Shown in pieces: positions 10,972 through 21,893 of a stretch of 64,000 nucleotides of DNA; position 1 is the first letter of the stretch, and each line of letters begins with the position of its first letter. The notes under the pieces were generated by a model. It was not told the origin of the DNA. It searched no databases and saw only the letters and a list, made by a program, of their open reading frames with translations. The position numbers and the translations under genes were made by a program. This DNA is from Cladopsammia gracilis (lineage: Eukaryota; Cnidaria; Anthozoa; Scleractinia; Dendrophylliidae), in contig JAJGOT010000071.1 of the NCBI GenBank assembly GCA_022457155.1, positions 619,001 through 683,000 on the forward strand, given 5' to 3'.

Positions 10972-11148
10972 TGATGTGATGAGTGACATTGCATGACAAC
11001 GCTTGATTGACAGCTTGACCTCGAGCACACGGCGGTGTGTTGTTCGCGGGACAGTTTTGAGAGAGAGTTGTACTGTGCGAAGTGTTAGTTGTGTTGAGAA
11101 TAAAGAAGCTTATACTGTACTCATGAAGCGGTAATCTTTCTTATTACA
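10972..11148 (+). repeat. 3' LTR of the gypsy element
   Basis: Starts TGATGTGATG right after the polypurine tract and ends TTATTACA, giving 177 bp with TG..CA ends. AATAAA lies at 11099-11104. No second copy was found in the window. Confidence 0.75.
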
Positions 11149-11712
11149 CTAGTTTTCGGGAGAATTGTTAAGAACGCGCTCAATTAAATTCAGTTGTTTT
11201 GATTTCTTTCATCAGAGACATCTCGGCCTCGAATCATGAGCTCTTAATGGTTCACGTTTTGCTTTTAAACATAAACTTATGGAGATTTGAATAAAATTTT
11301 TCGAAAGAAGATTGTGTTGTCCATTTTTATGTGTTTCTTCATTCATTACATAGATTGAAAAGCGATTTTATGTAAACAAAACAAGACTTAGATTTTCTGT
11401 ATTTGTGTATTTTTGCAATTTTGATTTCCAAATCAGTTTCTCGGGCAATTTTTGACAAACAAACACTGTATTTTATTCGGAAAGTAGTCGTACTAGTTAT
11501 TCTAGACAGAGAAAAGTTGCTTTTGTGAACTTTTCTACGGTCTAAATGTACTGTGTAGACTGTCGGGTAATACTGTTTTTTTGAGAATTGCTAAAATTGA
11601 AAATAGCCCGGTCGTCAATCTTAATTCTTATGCTTCCGACCTTTCACCTTAATTAAGTTTCACCTTAGTTAAGCTTGTTCCTTTTCTCCGGCTCATTTCG
11701 ATTTTTACCATA
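11149..11712 (+). repeat. Dispersed repeat R1, copy 1
   Basis: Non-coding AT-rich sequence with landmarks AACAAAACAAGACTT, CTAGTTATTCTAGAC, TTGAGAATTGCTAAAATT and CTTCCGACCTTTCACC. It recurs at 13790-14040, 17222-17556 and, inverted, at 63487-64000. Three of the four copies touch LINE sequence, so R1 may be an untranslated part of that LINE or a preferred neighbour. Confidence 0.8.
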
Positions 11713-11714
11713 AT

Positions 11715-13730
11715 TTGTACTTGCAAGAACCTGTTAATTTAACAGTCCAAACCGAATTTTTTAACAAACTTGAAAACAGATTAAGTGAGAGCAAAATTTT
11801 ATCCTGCGAAGGATTTTTATCTTTCGCTAAAATTACCCACGCAATGTGTGGACCTTCTTCAGGGAAAGCCCCCAGTTCAGACGAATTACCTCAAGAATTT
11901 TACGCTAAATTCTGGGATCTTTTAGGCCCTATTCTGTTCGAAATTATAAATTTAGTTTGGAAAATAATTCTCTCAGTGATTCAATGTAAGGAAGCGTGAC
12001 TAGATTACTTTACAAGAAAGATGATAAGAAAAACCTCAAAAATTGGTGGCCCGGCCATTTCACTACTCAATGTTCATTACAAAATTTGTTCAAAAGCTCT
12101 TTTAAACAGACTTTCAAAAGTGTTACCCTCGATTATTTCAAGAAGGTCAAACTTGTTCCTTCCCAGGTAGGACGATTTCTGAGAATTTATTTCTCTTGCG
12201 TGACCCTCTAAATTATATAAATATTACCAATGAAACTGGTATCTTGTTGAATATCTACATTATACTGTCAAGCAAATATGAAAATTATAGTTAACTCAAG
12301 TGGGGGGTGAGGCAGGGAGATCCCCGGTCTCCACTTTTGTACGTTTTATGCGCAGACGTTTTGGCTACCAGTATAAGAAAGGATGATACTATTGAAGGTT
12401 TTCTTCCAGAAGCCTGAGGAAAGCGTTTTAAAATTCGCCAATATGCGGATAACTCCACATGTTTTGTAAAGAACATTTTTTCTTTAGACAAATTGTTTAC
12501 CTTACTTCACAAATACGAGACAGGTACAGGGACTAAATTAAATGTGGCAAAGAGTACTTAAGCCATGAAGTTAGGAGCTTGGTGCTAACGTCCGCACACT
12601 CCTTATGGCCTGACATGGGTGTCAAGAATGCGAATCCTGGGTGTCTGGTTTAGCAATGGTACTGCAAATGTGGAACCAGATAACTGTTTACCACGCCTTT
12701 CCAAGCTAGATTAAAATTTGAACCTGTGGAAGGGTGTGGGGTGTTTTCACTCCCACCCTATCGGCACTACTCAATACTAGGTTTTTAGTTAATGTTTAGA
12801 CTATTTTCTTTTACCTAATGGACTTCTGCTGTCGACGAGAATGCGAGCATGCTTTTTTTATTACGACCATAGTTTATGGTATATGGGTTTATCGAAATAA
12901 AGCAACTTTTCACAATAGCACCGAGAACTCTCGGGCCACTGTAAGGGACATAAGGAATGACATCACAACACAGTTGCAAATTGACCGAGGGGGGGTACTT
13001 TGCAAATTTTTGGGCGGGGGTGTGCTGCTGGGACTCTGAGACCCTTAACCTATACTAGACCATTTTAGCTGCATTTTGCAACCATATTCTAGACTAAACA
13101 CCGAAAAATCCTACCCTATCCTAGACCTTTTCTAGACTCGCTATTTTGCAGAAACTCATTCACTATCACAGTCTAAGATACCAGGGGTCAGTAAAAATGT
13201 CATATAGCACACCTTACCGATTATTAAATGCCATTTGCCAGTAAACCTCGTCTAGACTAAATTCTTCATGCAACTGATCAGTTTCGTAGAAAATGACACC
13301 CTATTCTAGACCAAAAATCTCTGATTACTATACCCTATCCCAGACTAAACTGCCTGAAAACCATACCCTTCACAGCGGCACATACCTATATAGCTCATAT
13401 ATGGGAGTACCCCCCCCCCACCGCGAACAGAAATTTTCTGCTTTGTGGTGTCATCCGAATATTTGTGAAATACAACAGTCAAAGCTTGTGACTAATAATT
13501 TAGCTACTGGCAACTCATCATTCATTACCAGAAATGACTAAAGTAATCATGTGCATACCAGAAACGACTGCAAACCGGAACTGACCTTGTATTATTGCAA
13601 CCGGAAATGACTAGCTTTAACTCAGGATGCCTTGTAACCAGAAATGACTAGCCTCTCAGGATAATATTGTAAACTTTAGGGATTTGTTATTGATAAATAA
13701 AACATTTTAAAAGAAAAAAAAACACTATTG
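11715..13730 (+). pseudogene. L1/Tx1-like LINE ORF2, decayed copy 1
   Basis: Fragments in shifting frames follow the L1/Tx1 order. SSGKAPSSDELPQEFYAKF and LLYKKDDKKNLKNW come first (RT fingers). GVRQGDP with LLYVLCADVLAT is near 12300-12370, and the catalytic box reads YADN (12442-12453) instead of YADD. A CRILGVWFSNG-like strand is near 12630, IVYGIWVYRNKATFHNSTE near 12870, and LWCHPNICE near 13445. A 3' region follows with AATAAA and an A-rich end near 13725. Frameshifts and stops occur throughout. A 424-bp element splits the C-terminal domain at 12993. Confidence 0.85.
12993..13416. mobile_element. 424-bp MITE-like insertion with G/C-run ends
   Basis: It separates two adjoining parts of the LINE ORF2 C-terminus. 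The ends are GGGGGGTAC and GTACCCCCCC, with a possible ACCG target duplication. The interior holds at least six spaced copies of a TATTCTAGAC/CTATCCTAGAC motif in one orientation. A short ORF inside has no known relative. Confidence 0.7.
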
Positions 13731-13789
13731 TGTTTAGCGGAGAAAACGGTTTGCAAAATCGTTTTTTCCTGCTTTTTTTTCGCGGTTTG

Positions 13790-14040
13790 CTACTCAAGAG
13801 AGGTTTCACATTTCTTAAACAGTGAGCTTTCGTGGAATTTGTGCAGTCTAAATGTTCTGTGCAGACGGTCTCGTAATAAGCTAACTGTTTTTGAGAATTG
13901 CTAAAATTAATAGCCTGGTCATCAATCTTAATTCTAATTTTTCTTGTGCTTCTGACCTTTCACCTAAGTTAAGCTTATCATCATCGTTTTTTGTTCAGAG
14001 AGCTCCGCTGTTAGGCTAAGCCTATCTATATATATTACTC
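13790..14040 (+). repeat. Repeat R1, copy 2 (partial)
   Basis: Shares the segment from 'TTGTGCAGTCTAAATGT' through 'TTGAGAATTGCTAAAATT' and 'GACCTTTCACC' with copy 1. It continues into TTCAGAGAGCTCCGCTGTTA and a short TA run, which is shared with copy 3 only. Confidence 0.8.
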
Positions 14041-14700
14041 AATTTCAACTTACTGCACTGTTTGGGATTAATTGATGTGCTCTCAGCCAATCAGCATGTA
14101 GAAATGTTTGCATGTATTTTATTAAGAGCGTATAGTTGGTGCATGTGCTATTTGGGGATTTGTATATACTATTGTACTATTGTACAATGTATATTTGCAA
14201 GGGATGTGTGTGTTTTTGGGGTGTTTCTGTGATTTAGAGGAGAGGAAAAAGAGTCACAACTACATATTTCCCAGGGTTGCAAAAAACAACAGAGGTGTAA
14301 TACCAAACTCTGCCCGTGGTGTGACATCGTATAGGAAAATGTTTGCGGAGGTATGTGCGTCAATATCCATCCAGCGAAGGGGAGTGCTAAACTTTTCTCA
14401 TTGCAATATTTTTCTCATAAACCATAACAGGGATTCTCAAACCTACAAAGTGTTTTATGACAATATAATGCATGGTTTTATTTTTTTGGTACTGTATGAA
14501 AATGTTAGCCGTTAACTGTCTGATCTTTTTTTTTAAATGTCTTGTTATCTGCATTTATTTGCTTGTGGGAAAATAATAAATAAATCCTTGTTTTTCCATT
14601 TTTTTATACTCTGATAACAAGTGTGCTTTCAAGATATGCCTTAGTATTGCAAATTGTTATTATTTGTCATGGTAATACTGCTATCACTACTTGATCATTT
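14041..14700. other. No gene seen
   Basis: AT-rich. A 111-codon frame at 14180-14515 has no recognisable motif and biased composition, so I do not call it a gene. Confidence 0.5.
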
Positions 14701-14702
14701 AG

Positions 14703-14831
14703 ATGACCAAGACACTGTTTGAGACAGTGTTCACCACACACAGCATTCCACGTTCAGTGGCCCGATGGGCTGCCCGTTGCGGTGCAAATGACACCTCCAT
14801 CAAAAGGGCTGGCAGATGGTATGGAGAATGA
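14703..14831 (+). pseudogene. Possible tyrosine-recombinase C-terminal fragment
   Basis: A 42-codon frame beginning right after an intron-like TTTAG reads TTHSIPRSVARWAARCGAND and ends SIKRAGRW. The H-S-x-x-R and 'G(x)n-I+RAGRW' arrangement resembles the last helices of tyrosine recombinases carried by cnidarian mobile elements. No nucleophilic Tyr is reached before the TGA. Short and isolated, so tentative. Confidence 0.35.
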
Positions 14832-15588
14832 TACTGTTTTCAACTTTGTCATGTTTATGTTATTGTAAGTCGTCTTCTTCAGAGCTGGCAAATGTTTTAG
14901 AACTCAAAACTTGATACTTGCAAAGAAAAAATATTTGAAATGATGAGTTCCCTTTCCCTTCAGTTTTGGTAAGTAGAACTGCTGCAACCAGGCTCCTTTT
15001 ATGTTCCCCAGTGTATAGCTATTATTTCTAGGCGAAAATAGGTGCAACAAGTCTATTATTCAGCAGACAACAGAAGAACAATGGGTCTCTCACAAGGATA
15101 CTTTGGTCAAGTCTATTAACACATGTTGCGTGTTTGCATCACAAAAGCGATTTGCACTACAAGGCCGTGCTTTCCTTGAAATTTCTATTAAACAGAAGTG
15201 ACTTGTATCACCTGGCACATTTGGGTAAATGAAACTTATTGAAGCAATTTCTCAGGATTTATCATATGATAATCATTGAAACTTTGCAATGTATTGCAAA
15301 GTTTTCCAAATCATCGATTTACTTTTGATGGACAAAAAAAATTGTCGGAAATTGCAATTATAAAGTTATGACAGTTTAATATAACAATTCATTTTTAAAA
15401 TATTACAAGACTATATAGTATGTAATTTTTTTTCATGTTTAGTTATTTTTTTGTTCCTTGCGGCTAATGTGGTTAAATTTGTTTGTTCACCTGTTTGTAT
15501 CTGTTTCTTACTTTTTAAAAGGGACCACTTTGCTTCGTTCCTTAATGTCGACAACGAATGAGACTTTTTCAAGCGTTTTAGTCTGCAG
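14832..15588. other. No gene seen
   Basis: AT-rich sequence with no open frame over 60 codons that carries a motif. Confidence 0.5.
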
Positions 15589-15900
15589 ATGACCTCCACT
15601 CAACTAGATACCCTTCTGACAGAACTGGAAAATGCGGTGGAAATTCCTGACACTATTCCAAGGGCTGTGTCGATTGTTGGCAAGAACATCAACGCAGCAA
15701 CTGAAGAAATCTGGGCCCTTAAACATGATCTTTTTATAGATGCCAGAGGCCACTTAGTAGATCCACGCGACCATTGTTTATGCTGGATAGGGCATCTGCT
15801 CAAGGACCAAGGGAACAAAATCGCGAATGAAGATCGAAGTGCAGACGTGCATCTTCTCTTAACAACAAAGTATTTTGACCTCGCCTGCCACTTGTTGTTG
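15589..15900 (+). CDS. Orphan exon-like ORF fused to LINE sequence
   Basis: ATG immediately after an acceptor-like TTTTAGTCTGCAG opens about 103 codons of even composition (MTSTQLDTLLTELENAVEIP..). They include an Asp/His/Cys/Trp-rich DPRDHCLCWIGHLLK segment. From about 15898 the same frame becomes LINE reverse transcriptase (YILCADVLATS). I do not recognise the first part. It may be an exon of a host or transposon gene cut by the LINE, or a chance fusion. Confidence 0.4.
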
Positions 15901-16520
15901 TACATTTTATGTGCAGATGTTTTGGCTACCAGTGTAAGAAAGGATGATACTATTGAAGGTTTTCTCCTTCCAGAAGCCTGAGGAAAGTGTTTTAAAATTC
16001 ACCATTATGCGGATGACTCCACATGTTTTGTGAAGTACATTTTTTTCTTTAGACAAATTGTTTACCTCACTTCACAAATACGAGACAGGTACAGGGACTA
16101 AATTAAATGCCATGAGGTTAGGAGCTTGGTGCTCATATCCGGACAATCCTTATGGCCTGACGTTGGTGTCAAGAATGCGAATCTTGGGTGTCTGATCTAA
16201 CAATGGTAATGCAAATTTGAAACCGGATAACTGGTAACCACGCCTTTCCAAGCTAGATTAAAATTTGAACTTGTTGAAGGGTGTGGGGTGTTTTCACTCC
16301 CACCCTATCGGCACTACTCAATACTAGATTTTTAGTTAATGTTAATACTATTTTCTTTTACCTATGGACTTCTGCTTACGATGAGAATGACATGCAAGCG
16401 CATTTTTTCATTAAGACCATACTTATGCTATATGGATTTTTCGAAATAAGGCAACTTTTCTGTTCTCTTGCGCTACGCTTAGCCGCACAGAAATCATTTC
16501 CAATGTAACACTCACACGAG

Positions 16521-16992
16521 TTGAAGGAGGGCCCGCCAGTAATCTTTATTGCTACAGAATGTGTACATATATCAAAATGTGTACATATATCAAAGATACA
16601 ATATAAATATGATGTATTCTACCTAAAATGAAATACATGCTGCGATTGCAGTACTCGTAAACACAATTTGTACATAACTGGTGTATATAATGATAATAAC
16701 CCGTGCTGGAAAACATGCAGATACGAAAAGTACCCCCGAGGTACAACCTCGTCGTTGGAGGAGGGCCCGCCAGTAATCTTTATTGCTACAGAATGTGTAC
16801 ATATATCAAAATGTGTACATATATCAAAGATACAATATAAATATGATGTATTCTACCTAAAATGAAATACATGCTGCGATTGCAGTACTCGTAAACACAA
16901 TTTGTACATAACTGGTGTATATAATGATAATAACCCGTGCTGGAAAACATGCAGATACGAAAAGTACCCCCGAGGTACAACCTCGTCGTAAG
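16521..16992. repeat. Identical 236-bp tandem duplication inside the LTR
   Basis: The segment starting GGAGGGCCCGCCAGTAATC and ending GGTACAACCTCGTCGT occurs twice in a row with no difference seen. Each unit also holds two copies of GTGTACATATATCAAA. Confidence 0.9.
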
Positions 16993-17026
16993 AATACTGG
17001 TAGGCTTCAATGACAACTGTGAATCA

Positions 17027-17082
17027 AGGAGTGGTATAAATACCACTCCTGTGCATATGGCACGCATTCCGTTATGCGTGCC
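17027..17082. promoter_or_regulatory. LTR TATA box within paired hairpins
   Basis: GGAGTGGTA/TACCACTCC (17028-17049) form a perfect hairpin that straddles TATAAATA. Nine bases later GGCACGCAT/ATGCGTGCC (17059-17082) forms a second one. The position near the end of the LTR suits a core promoter, though on the usual U3-R-U5 order it would leave a short R/U5. Confidence 0.6.
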
Positions 17083-17221
17083 CCAAGGGAAATACATTTC
17101 ACAATGGCACCGAGAACTCTCGGGCCACTGTAAGGGACATAAGGAATGACATCACAACACAGTTGCAAATTTATTTCTCACAATATTTGTGAAGCTTGTG
17201 ACTCATAATTGAGCTACTGGC

Positions 17222-17556
17222 AACTCATCATTTCCAAATCAGTTTTTTGGGTAATTTTCCAGATGCAACAGATGTACCGCGTATTTTATTTGGAAATTAG
17301 TCATACTAGTTATTCTAGACCGAGAAAATGTTGTTTTGTGAGCTATTGTGTAATTTGTGCAGTCTAAATGTACTGTGCAGACAGTCGCGTTATACGCTTA
17401 CTGTTTTTGAGAATTGCTAAAATTGAAAAATAGTCTGGTCGTCAATCTTAATTCTAATTTTTCTTGTGCTTCCGACCTTTCACCCAAGTTAAGCTTATCA
17501 TTATCGTTTCTGTTCAGAGAGCTCCGCTGTTAGGCTAAGCCTATGTATATATATAT
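17222..17556 (+). repeat. Repeat R1, copy 3
   Basis: Begins TTTCCAAATCAGTTTT, directly abutting the 3' end of LINE copy 2. It matches copy 1 to 'CCGACCTTTCACC' and copy 2 through the GAGAGCTCCGCTGTTAGGC end and TA run. Confidence 0.8.
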
Positions 17557-17808
17557 ATATTTCATCGTATTTAGAGGAAAGTTCAATTAGTTGTATTAGA
17601 AATTAATAGTGTCGGATTTCACTGTTTACACTTCGCTTTCTCTTGGAGTGCTGAACTGTTTTGAAGGCTTCAAAGGCACAGAATGATATGTATACATGTA
17701 ATTCTATAATTTCTTAAGCAAGGGCCTTAGAGATTCCATGCTTTCACACTGTTTGGAGCCCTTAGTGTATATTTTCTAAATTCAATGTGCTTTGATTGCA
17801 TTGTAGAG
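17557..17808. other. No gene seen
   Basis: AT-rich spacer. It ends at an acceptor-like GCATTGTAG that precedes the piggyBac remnant. Confidence 0.45.
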
Positions 17809-18655
17809 ACTTGTTGCTGAGCCTGTCCCTGGTCCTTCTACAGCAGATGACCATGATGATAGCACCCCTTCTAGCAGTCGCAGGTTTATTCCTCCTCCAG
17901 TAGATGACAGTAGCAGTGGTGATGATGCAGCCAACCAATGGAGGAATTCTAGTGATCCTGATTAAGTCCCTGTCAGAATGCCCTTCACTCCTCAGTGTGA
18001 ACCTGCTTTCCAGTTACCCAGAGGCCAAAACTGGAGTCCTTTTTCTTTGTTTTCATCGTTTTTTCCCTAAATCTTGTATTGATGTAATTGTTGCAAATAC
18101 TAATGCACGTGCCAATAAACTTAAATCTGATCGATCCTATTTCCGTTGATTTCAGCTCACTGCGAATGAGTTCCTGGCATTCCTTGGCATCATTATCTTC
18201 ATGGGCCTTGTGGAAGTTCCATCCCTGGCTGAGTACTGGAATGATGATGGTTTCTTCAGGCAAGAGTTTGTAAAATCTTCTGGCATAAACAGAACTTGTT
18301 TTATCGACATTTTATCTGCCTTACATTTATGTGATTTAGAGCATGACAGACTAAATGAATTGAAAAAAGCTAGAAAGGAACCTTATGATCCTTGTTCATG
18401 AATGACTTGCAATTGGCATGTAAAGATTATTTTGTTCCTGGCCAAAATATATTAATTGATGAAAGAATGGTTGCTTTCAAAGGGAGAATTGGCAAGAAAC
18501 AGTATATAAAAGACAAACCAAGTGGGGTTTTAAATTGTTGGTTCTTGCTAGTTGATTCAGGCTACATGTACAAATTTCAGGTATATACTGGGAAAGGCCT
18601 AACGCCTACCACCCATGGGTTGCGATACAATGGTTTGATGGATGGTCTATAGCAG
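17809..18655 (+). pseudogene. piggyBac-like transposase remnant
   Basis: An acidic N-terminal stretch (17809-17963) is followed, in several frames, by VRMPFTP, a 'D.IVANTNARAN' segment, FLAFLGIIIFMGLVEVPSL and the catalytic-domain block ILIDERMVAFKGRIGKKQY with GYMYKFQVYTGKG (18392-18600). The DERM and FKGR motifs are diagnostic of the piggyBac DDD family. Frameshifts and stops, plus loss of the C-terminus at about 18655, make it inactive. No TTAA-flanked termini were found. Confidence 0.85.
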
Positions 18656-18880
18656 CTGAAGAAAACCATCAAAGACGGTTGGCCAATTGATAGATCAGGT
18701 CTCTCACCAATCGTCACACCCTACTTCGACTACCATGATGAATTGGCAGTCACTGATGGCCTTGTCCTTTGTGGCGAAAAATTAGTTAACCTCAAGAGCC
18801 TGAGATCTGAGATAAAGAAAGACATCAACTGTGGCCATCAAGGAGTTGAGTCATGCCTCGCATCAGTCCTACTAAATAGT
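18656..18880 (+). pseudogene. Ty3/gypsy integrase zinc-domain fragment
   Basis: In one frame it reads KTIKDGWP, then TPYFDYHDELAVTDGLVLCG and a GHQGVESCL zinc-domain motif. This is the linker between RNase H and integrase of a gypsy family different from the 7-11 kb copy. The fragment abuts the piggyBac block without a visible target duplication. Confidence 0.7.
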
Positions 18881-19149
18881 AGATAGTTGTTTTGTGATTA
18901 CCTAAATAATGGATATCCTCCAACTCCCAGTAAATGAGTATCACCTGGGAATTTATTTGTGTCCATTTGCCAAGGCACAGAATTTCGAAGAACCCTTGAG
19001 TCATGCACTGATCCAGGCCAACCAGCAAAAACATGGGTAAACACCATATTGTCAGCCTAAGATAGCACCTACATTAACATGACACTAAAGAATATCAAGA
19101 TCTCATACTAAGGCTTACAGCTATCAAAGACAAAACTAACGAATTCTGA

Positions 19150-19690
19150 ATCTTGATGCAGGATTAGACGAAGTTCAAGTCGAAATACAAGCCCTCAAAA
19201 AAGAACTCCGTGAACAACACCAAAGGCTCCCTTGAATTCACCCAAGGTGAACATGATGACCTTCTAGAACAGGTGGCGAGCTGGGAAAATGAAAATGAGC
19301 AGTCCACTTGTTGGGATGAACTGACTCACTGAAACATCTGTAGTCGGCGATGGGATCTAATTTTCTACAGTCAACGGGCCCAGAGGCGAAGATTGTTTCA
19401 CGTTGGTACGTGACATCTTCACCTGAAATTTAAACCTGCCCAAGGAAGAAGTCTTAAATATGAAGCTTTGCGGAGCACACCGTCTTGGTAAGCCAAACAG
19501 AAGTAGAGCCTGACCTCTTATCACTCGCTTTACATGTTGTGCTGACAGAGATCGCATCTGCAGAGCTCACTATAAGCTGAAAATCTTGCATGTTTCAATG
19601 AGTGAAGACTTACCAAAGCACCAAACCACATACAAGAAATTAGGAAAAAGTCCTTATCCCTGCGATAAAGAAAATAAATACAAGAAACAC
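19150..19690 (+). pseudogene. LINE ORF1p remnant
   Basis: Fragments in several frames: a coiled-coil (LDEVQVEIQALKKELREQHQ), then pieces equivalent to an ORF1p RNA-recognition and C-terminal domain ('GAHRLGKPNRSRA' near 19475, RADRDRICRAHYK near 19545, 'SVSEDLPKH' near 19605). The layout matches L1/Tx1 ORF1p (Transposase_22). Stops and shifts abound. Confidence 0.6.
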
Positions 19691-19815
19691 TGTTCTGTCG
19701 CACTTTGTAATACCTGTCGCACTTTGTAATAAAATTGTCGCACTTTGTAATACCTGTCGCACTTTGAAATGAAATAGCTGTCGTACTTTGTAATAAAAAA
19801 TTATCGCACTTTGTA
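19685..19815. repeat. Short tandem array of a 17-bp unit
   Basis: Six imperfect copies of TGTCGCACTTTGTAATA directly after the LINE ORF1 remnant. Spacing is 17-27 bp. Confidence 0.85.
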
Positions 19816-20002
19816 ATAAGTTCCCAAACTGCTCTTTAATATTAGGAAAATGTACGAACTAACTCATCTCTGCAGTGCATAGACAAGTGATTTGTTTTGC
19901 TGTCTTATCGCTTGATGTGTGTTGTGGCATTGGAACACGGTGATCAGTGAGCCCAGAAAGCGTAGACTGAACATTCCTTAATGTGCTTTGTTTACTGACT
20001 TA

Positions 20003-20305
20003 GGCCCTGTTTACACGGAGGCAGGTTACCCTCCTAGGCTGTGGTTTTTTATCATCACTTTTAATGTTGCAAAGCTTCCGCCACAGGCAGTATATTGCAT
20101 AAACACGAGCCGACCCAGCTAGGCATATAACCCTCCATCAAGCGATACATGGCAAAAGGCGATCCGGCTAGGAGGGTAACCCTCCTATGCTAGGCAGGTA
20201 ACCCTACCTTTCATGTAAAATGCGAGGCAAAAAACATAAGAGTTTATAATGTACAGGTGAGTTTCCAGCCTAGGCGGGTTTCCCTTGTTCCATTTAAACA
20301 GGCCC
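20003..20305. mobile_element. MITE, 303 bp, TTA target duplication
   Basis: GGCCCTGTTTACACGGAGG faces an inverted imperfect copy (GGGCCTGTTTAAATGGAAC) at the other end. TTA flanks both sides (20000-20002, 20306-20308), as expected for PIF/Harbinger-type elements. The interior repeats a CCTAGG..GGGTAACC theme in both orientations. Confidence 0.8.
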
Positions 20306-20764
20306 TTATTCAAGTGACTCACAGCCGCAGAGACCGCACAGGGGGTGTGGCTCTAGCCCCCCACCTTTTTGGAGTAAAAAGAAAAATGACTAAAACACTA
20401 TTGCAAAAATATCATAAGTGAACGCTTTTTATGACCTAAACAGCTAGTAAGTTTCAGTATTCATAAAGGAAGATGATTTGTATGCCTTCCTGCCCCAAAA
20501 AGGAAAACAGTAAATGGTTTATCTTGCTTTAACTAGAACATCTGGTAAACAATAGCTTTTTACCACCTGAAGACTGAAAACAGAGCTTGCAATCACCATT
20601 GGCAAAAGAGTGATTTATTATAGATATTCATAAAGAATCAACTGTTACAGAAACTCAAACAGTTGCTTTGCGGCCCTGCATGTGTCCGGGTAACACTCTT
20701 ACATTGCGTCTGTTGAAACTGGTTTAGCAGTCTGGTCAATTTGAATTTTTTTGGCTACAACTCG

Positions 20765-20841
<77 letters not shown>

Positions 20842-21893
20842 CGCATTACTATTAACAAATACAGATGCCTTCTTAGCCATTTCAGAAGATTTAAATATCA
20901 AAATTTCCCAGGGAAGCATGCCCCCAGACCGCTCCAGCTTGCTTACATTAGCCTCCAACTCGATAATCTGCTTCACGGTCCCTGCGGTCCCTGCGGGGGT
21001 TAGGTTCTTTTGTTTTTAGGCTTTAGCAGCCACGAAAATGGTCTCAGGAAAGGCTTAGCTTCCCTGCTGGTAAAAGTAAGGGAGGAAAATAGTGGCCTTT
21101 GCTATTTGTAGGTTGCAGCTGAAGATATTCTGTAGATGAAAAGTTATAAGAGTCTTGCAAACGTGAGGATGCCAAAAAATGAATAGATATACGCGGTATT
21201 TCTCCAATTTGACAGCGACATCGTCAATTGTTTGACCGCAAGCGACATCTTATTGGCTGAAATTTATTGCTAAATCGCTTGAACTTTTCCGACTCTACTT
21301 GAAGCGACTGGTACTATTGCAACTAGCTTTGCGGTTTTAAAAATCGCTCGCAAAAAACACAGCTAGTAGCTAGAAGCTTGGAAAAAACGTTTATTACAGA
21401 GTAAGCGACCATCTGAACATCCATACCACAGCCTTTTTCGCTTTAAAAGTATGGGGTTTTTTTGGACAAAAGTCATTAGATCTGGTGTAAATTTTAACGC
21501 CTAGGAGCCGGCTGGCACTTTCACCGTGCAACTCATAATTTTCCCATCAATATCACTGATAATGATGGCATGCAAATGGATTTGGCTTTTCTAAGCCTCT
21601 TGGTGCTTACTTGTTGTACATTCGGAAGCAAGAAAAAAGAGGTGTATCTGCCCCCCATTAAATGATGTAACATGAGTCGATTTTGCTGCTAGTCCAAGGG
21701 AAATTTAACGTGCCCGTGGCAGAACGTCCCCGCGAACAAAAGAATGCTGTGGTCCGCTATTGGCGGCAAAGAAACAGATTTTATCTTGGGCCTCAACCTA
21801 CCCCAACCCTCTACTTTGATGGCAGAAAAGTGGTAGGGAAGACATCAATAGCAAGCCTTGTTGCGAAAACTTTCTGCAAAATCTGGTGGATGC
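20306..21893. other. No gene; (TA)n microsatellite
   Basis: Contains a roughly 35-unit (TA)n run at 20766-20838. The open frames across it are artefacts of the dinucleotide. At 21683-21890 a frame with NVPVAERPREQKNAVVRYWR has ordinary composition but no recognised relative, and it runs into the minisatellite. Confidence 0.55.

Larger units (their letters stand above)
7090..11148 (+). mobile_element. Ty3/gypsy retrotransposon, 5'-truncated
   Basis: In order: the protease-RT linker region (VGGRLETGFERNSG at about 7170-7230, then VANFTNKPIKLPTGHVIG in another frame), reverse transcriptase, RNase H, integrase, a C-terminal extension, a polypurine tract AAAAGGGGGG (10961-10970), and a 177-bp 3' LTR. 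No gag, primer-binding site or 5' LTR could be found between 6042 and 7100. The body therefore starts abruptly near the end of the upstream gene's last exon. At least four frame or stop lesions show it is dead. Confidence 0.9.
16461..17096. mobile_element. Solo LTR, 636 bp, with 4-bp target duplication
   Basis: TGT..ACA ends are flanked by TTTC at 16457-16460 and 17097-17100. Removing it restores the LINE sequence seen uninterrupted in copy 1, which proves insertion. It carries a perfect 236-bp internal tandem duplication, a TATAAATA box at 17035-17042 and two adjacent hairpins. Internal regions of the parent retrotransposon were not found in the window. Confidence 0.85.
15898..17222 (+). pseudogene. 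L1/Tx1-like LINE ORF2, decayed copy 2
   Basis: Closely parallels copy 1 from the CADVLATS strand on. It keeps the YADD box (16006-16017), then the 'RMRILGV' region, and breaks at 16460 where a solo LTR is inserted. It resumes at 17101 with the 'HNGTENSRATVRDIRND' segment. The extreme C-terminus is shortened. Compared with copy 1 it is 5'-truncated at 15898. Confidence 0.8.

Noticed and set aside
16552..17097. Two near-identical minus-strand ORFs of 64 and 103 codons
   Set aside because: They come from the 236-bp duplication inside the solo LTR and have no coding features.
20741..21019. Proteins with long IYIYIY runs on both strands
   Set aside because: They are translations of the (TA)n microsatellite.
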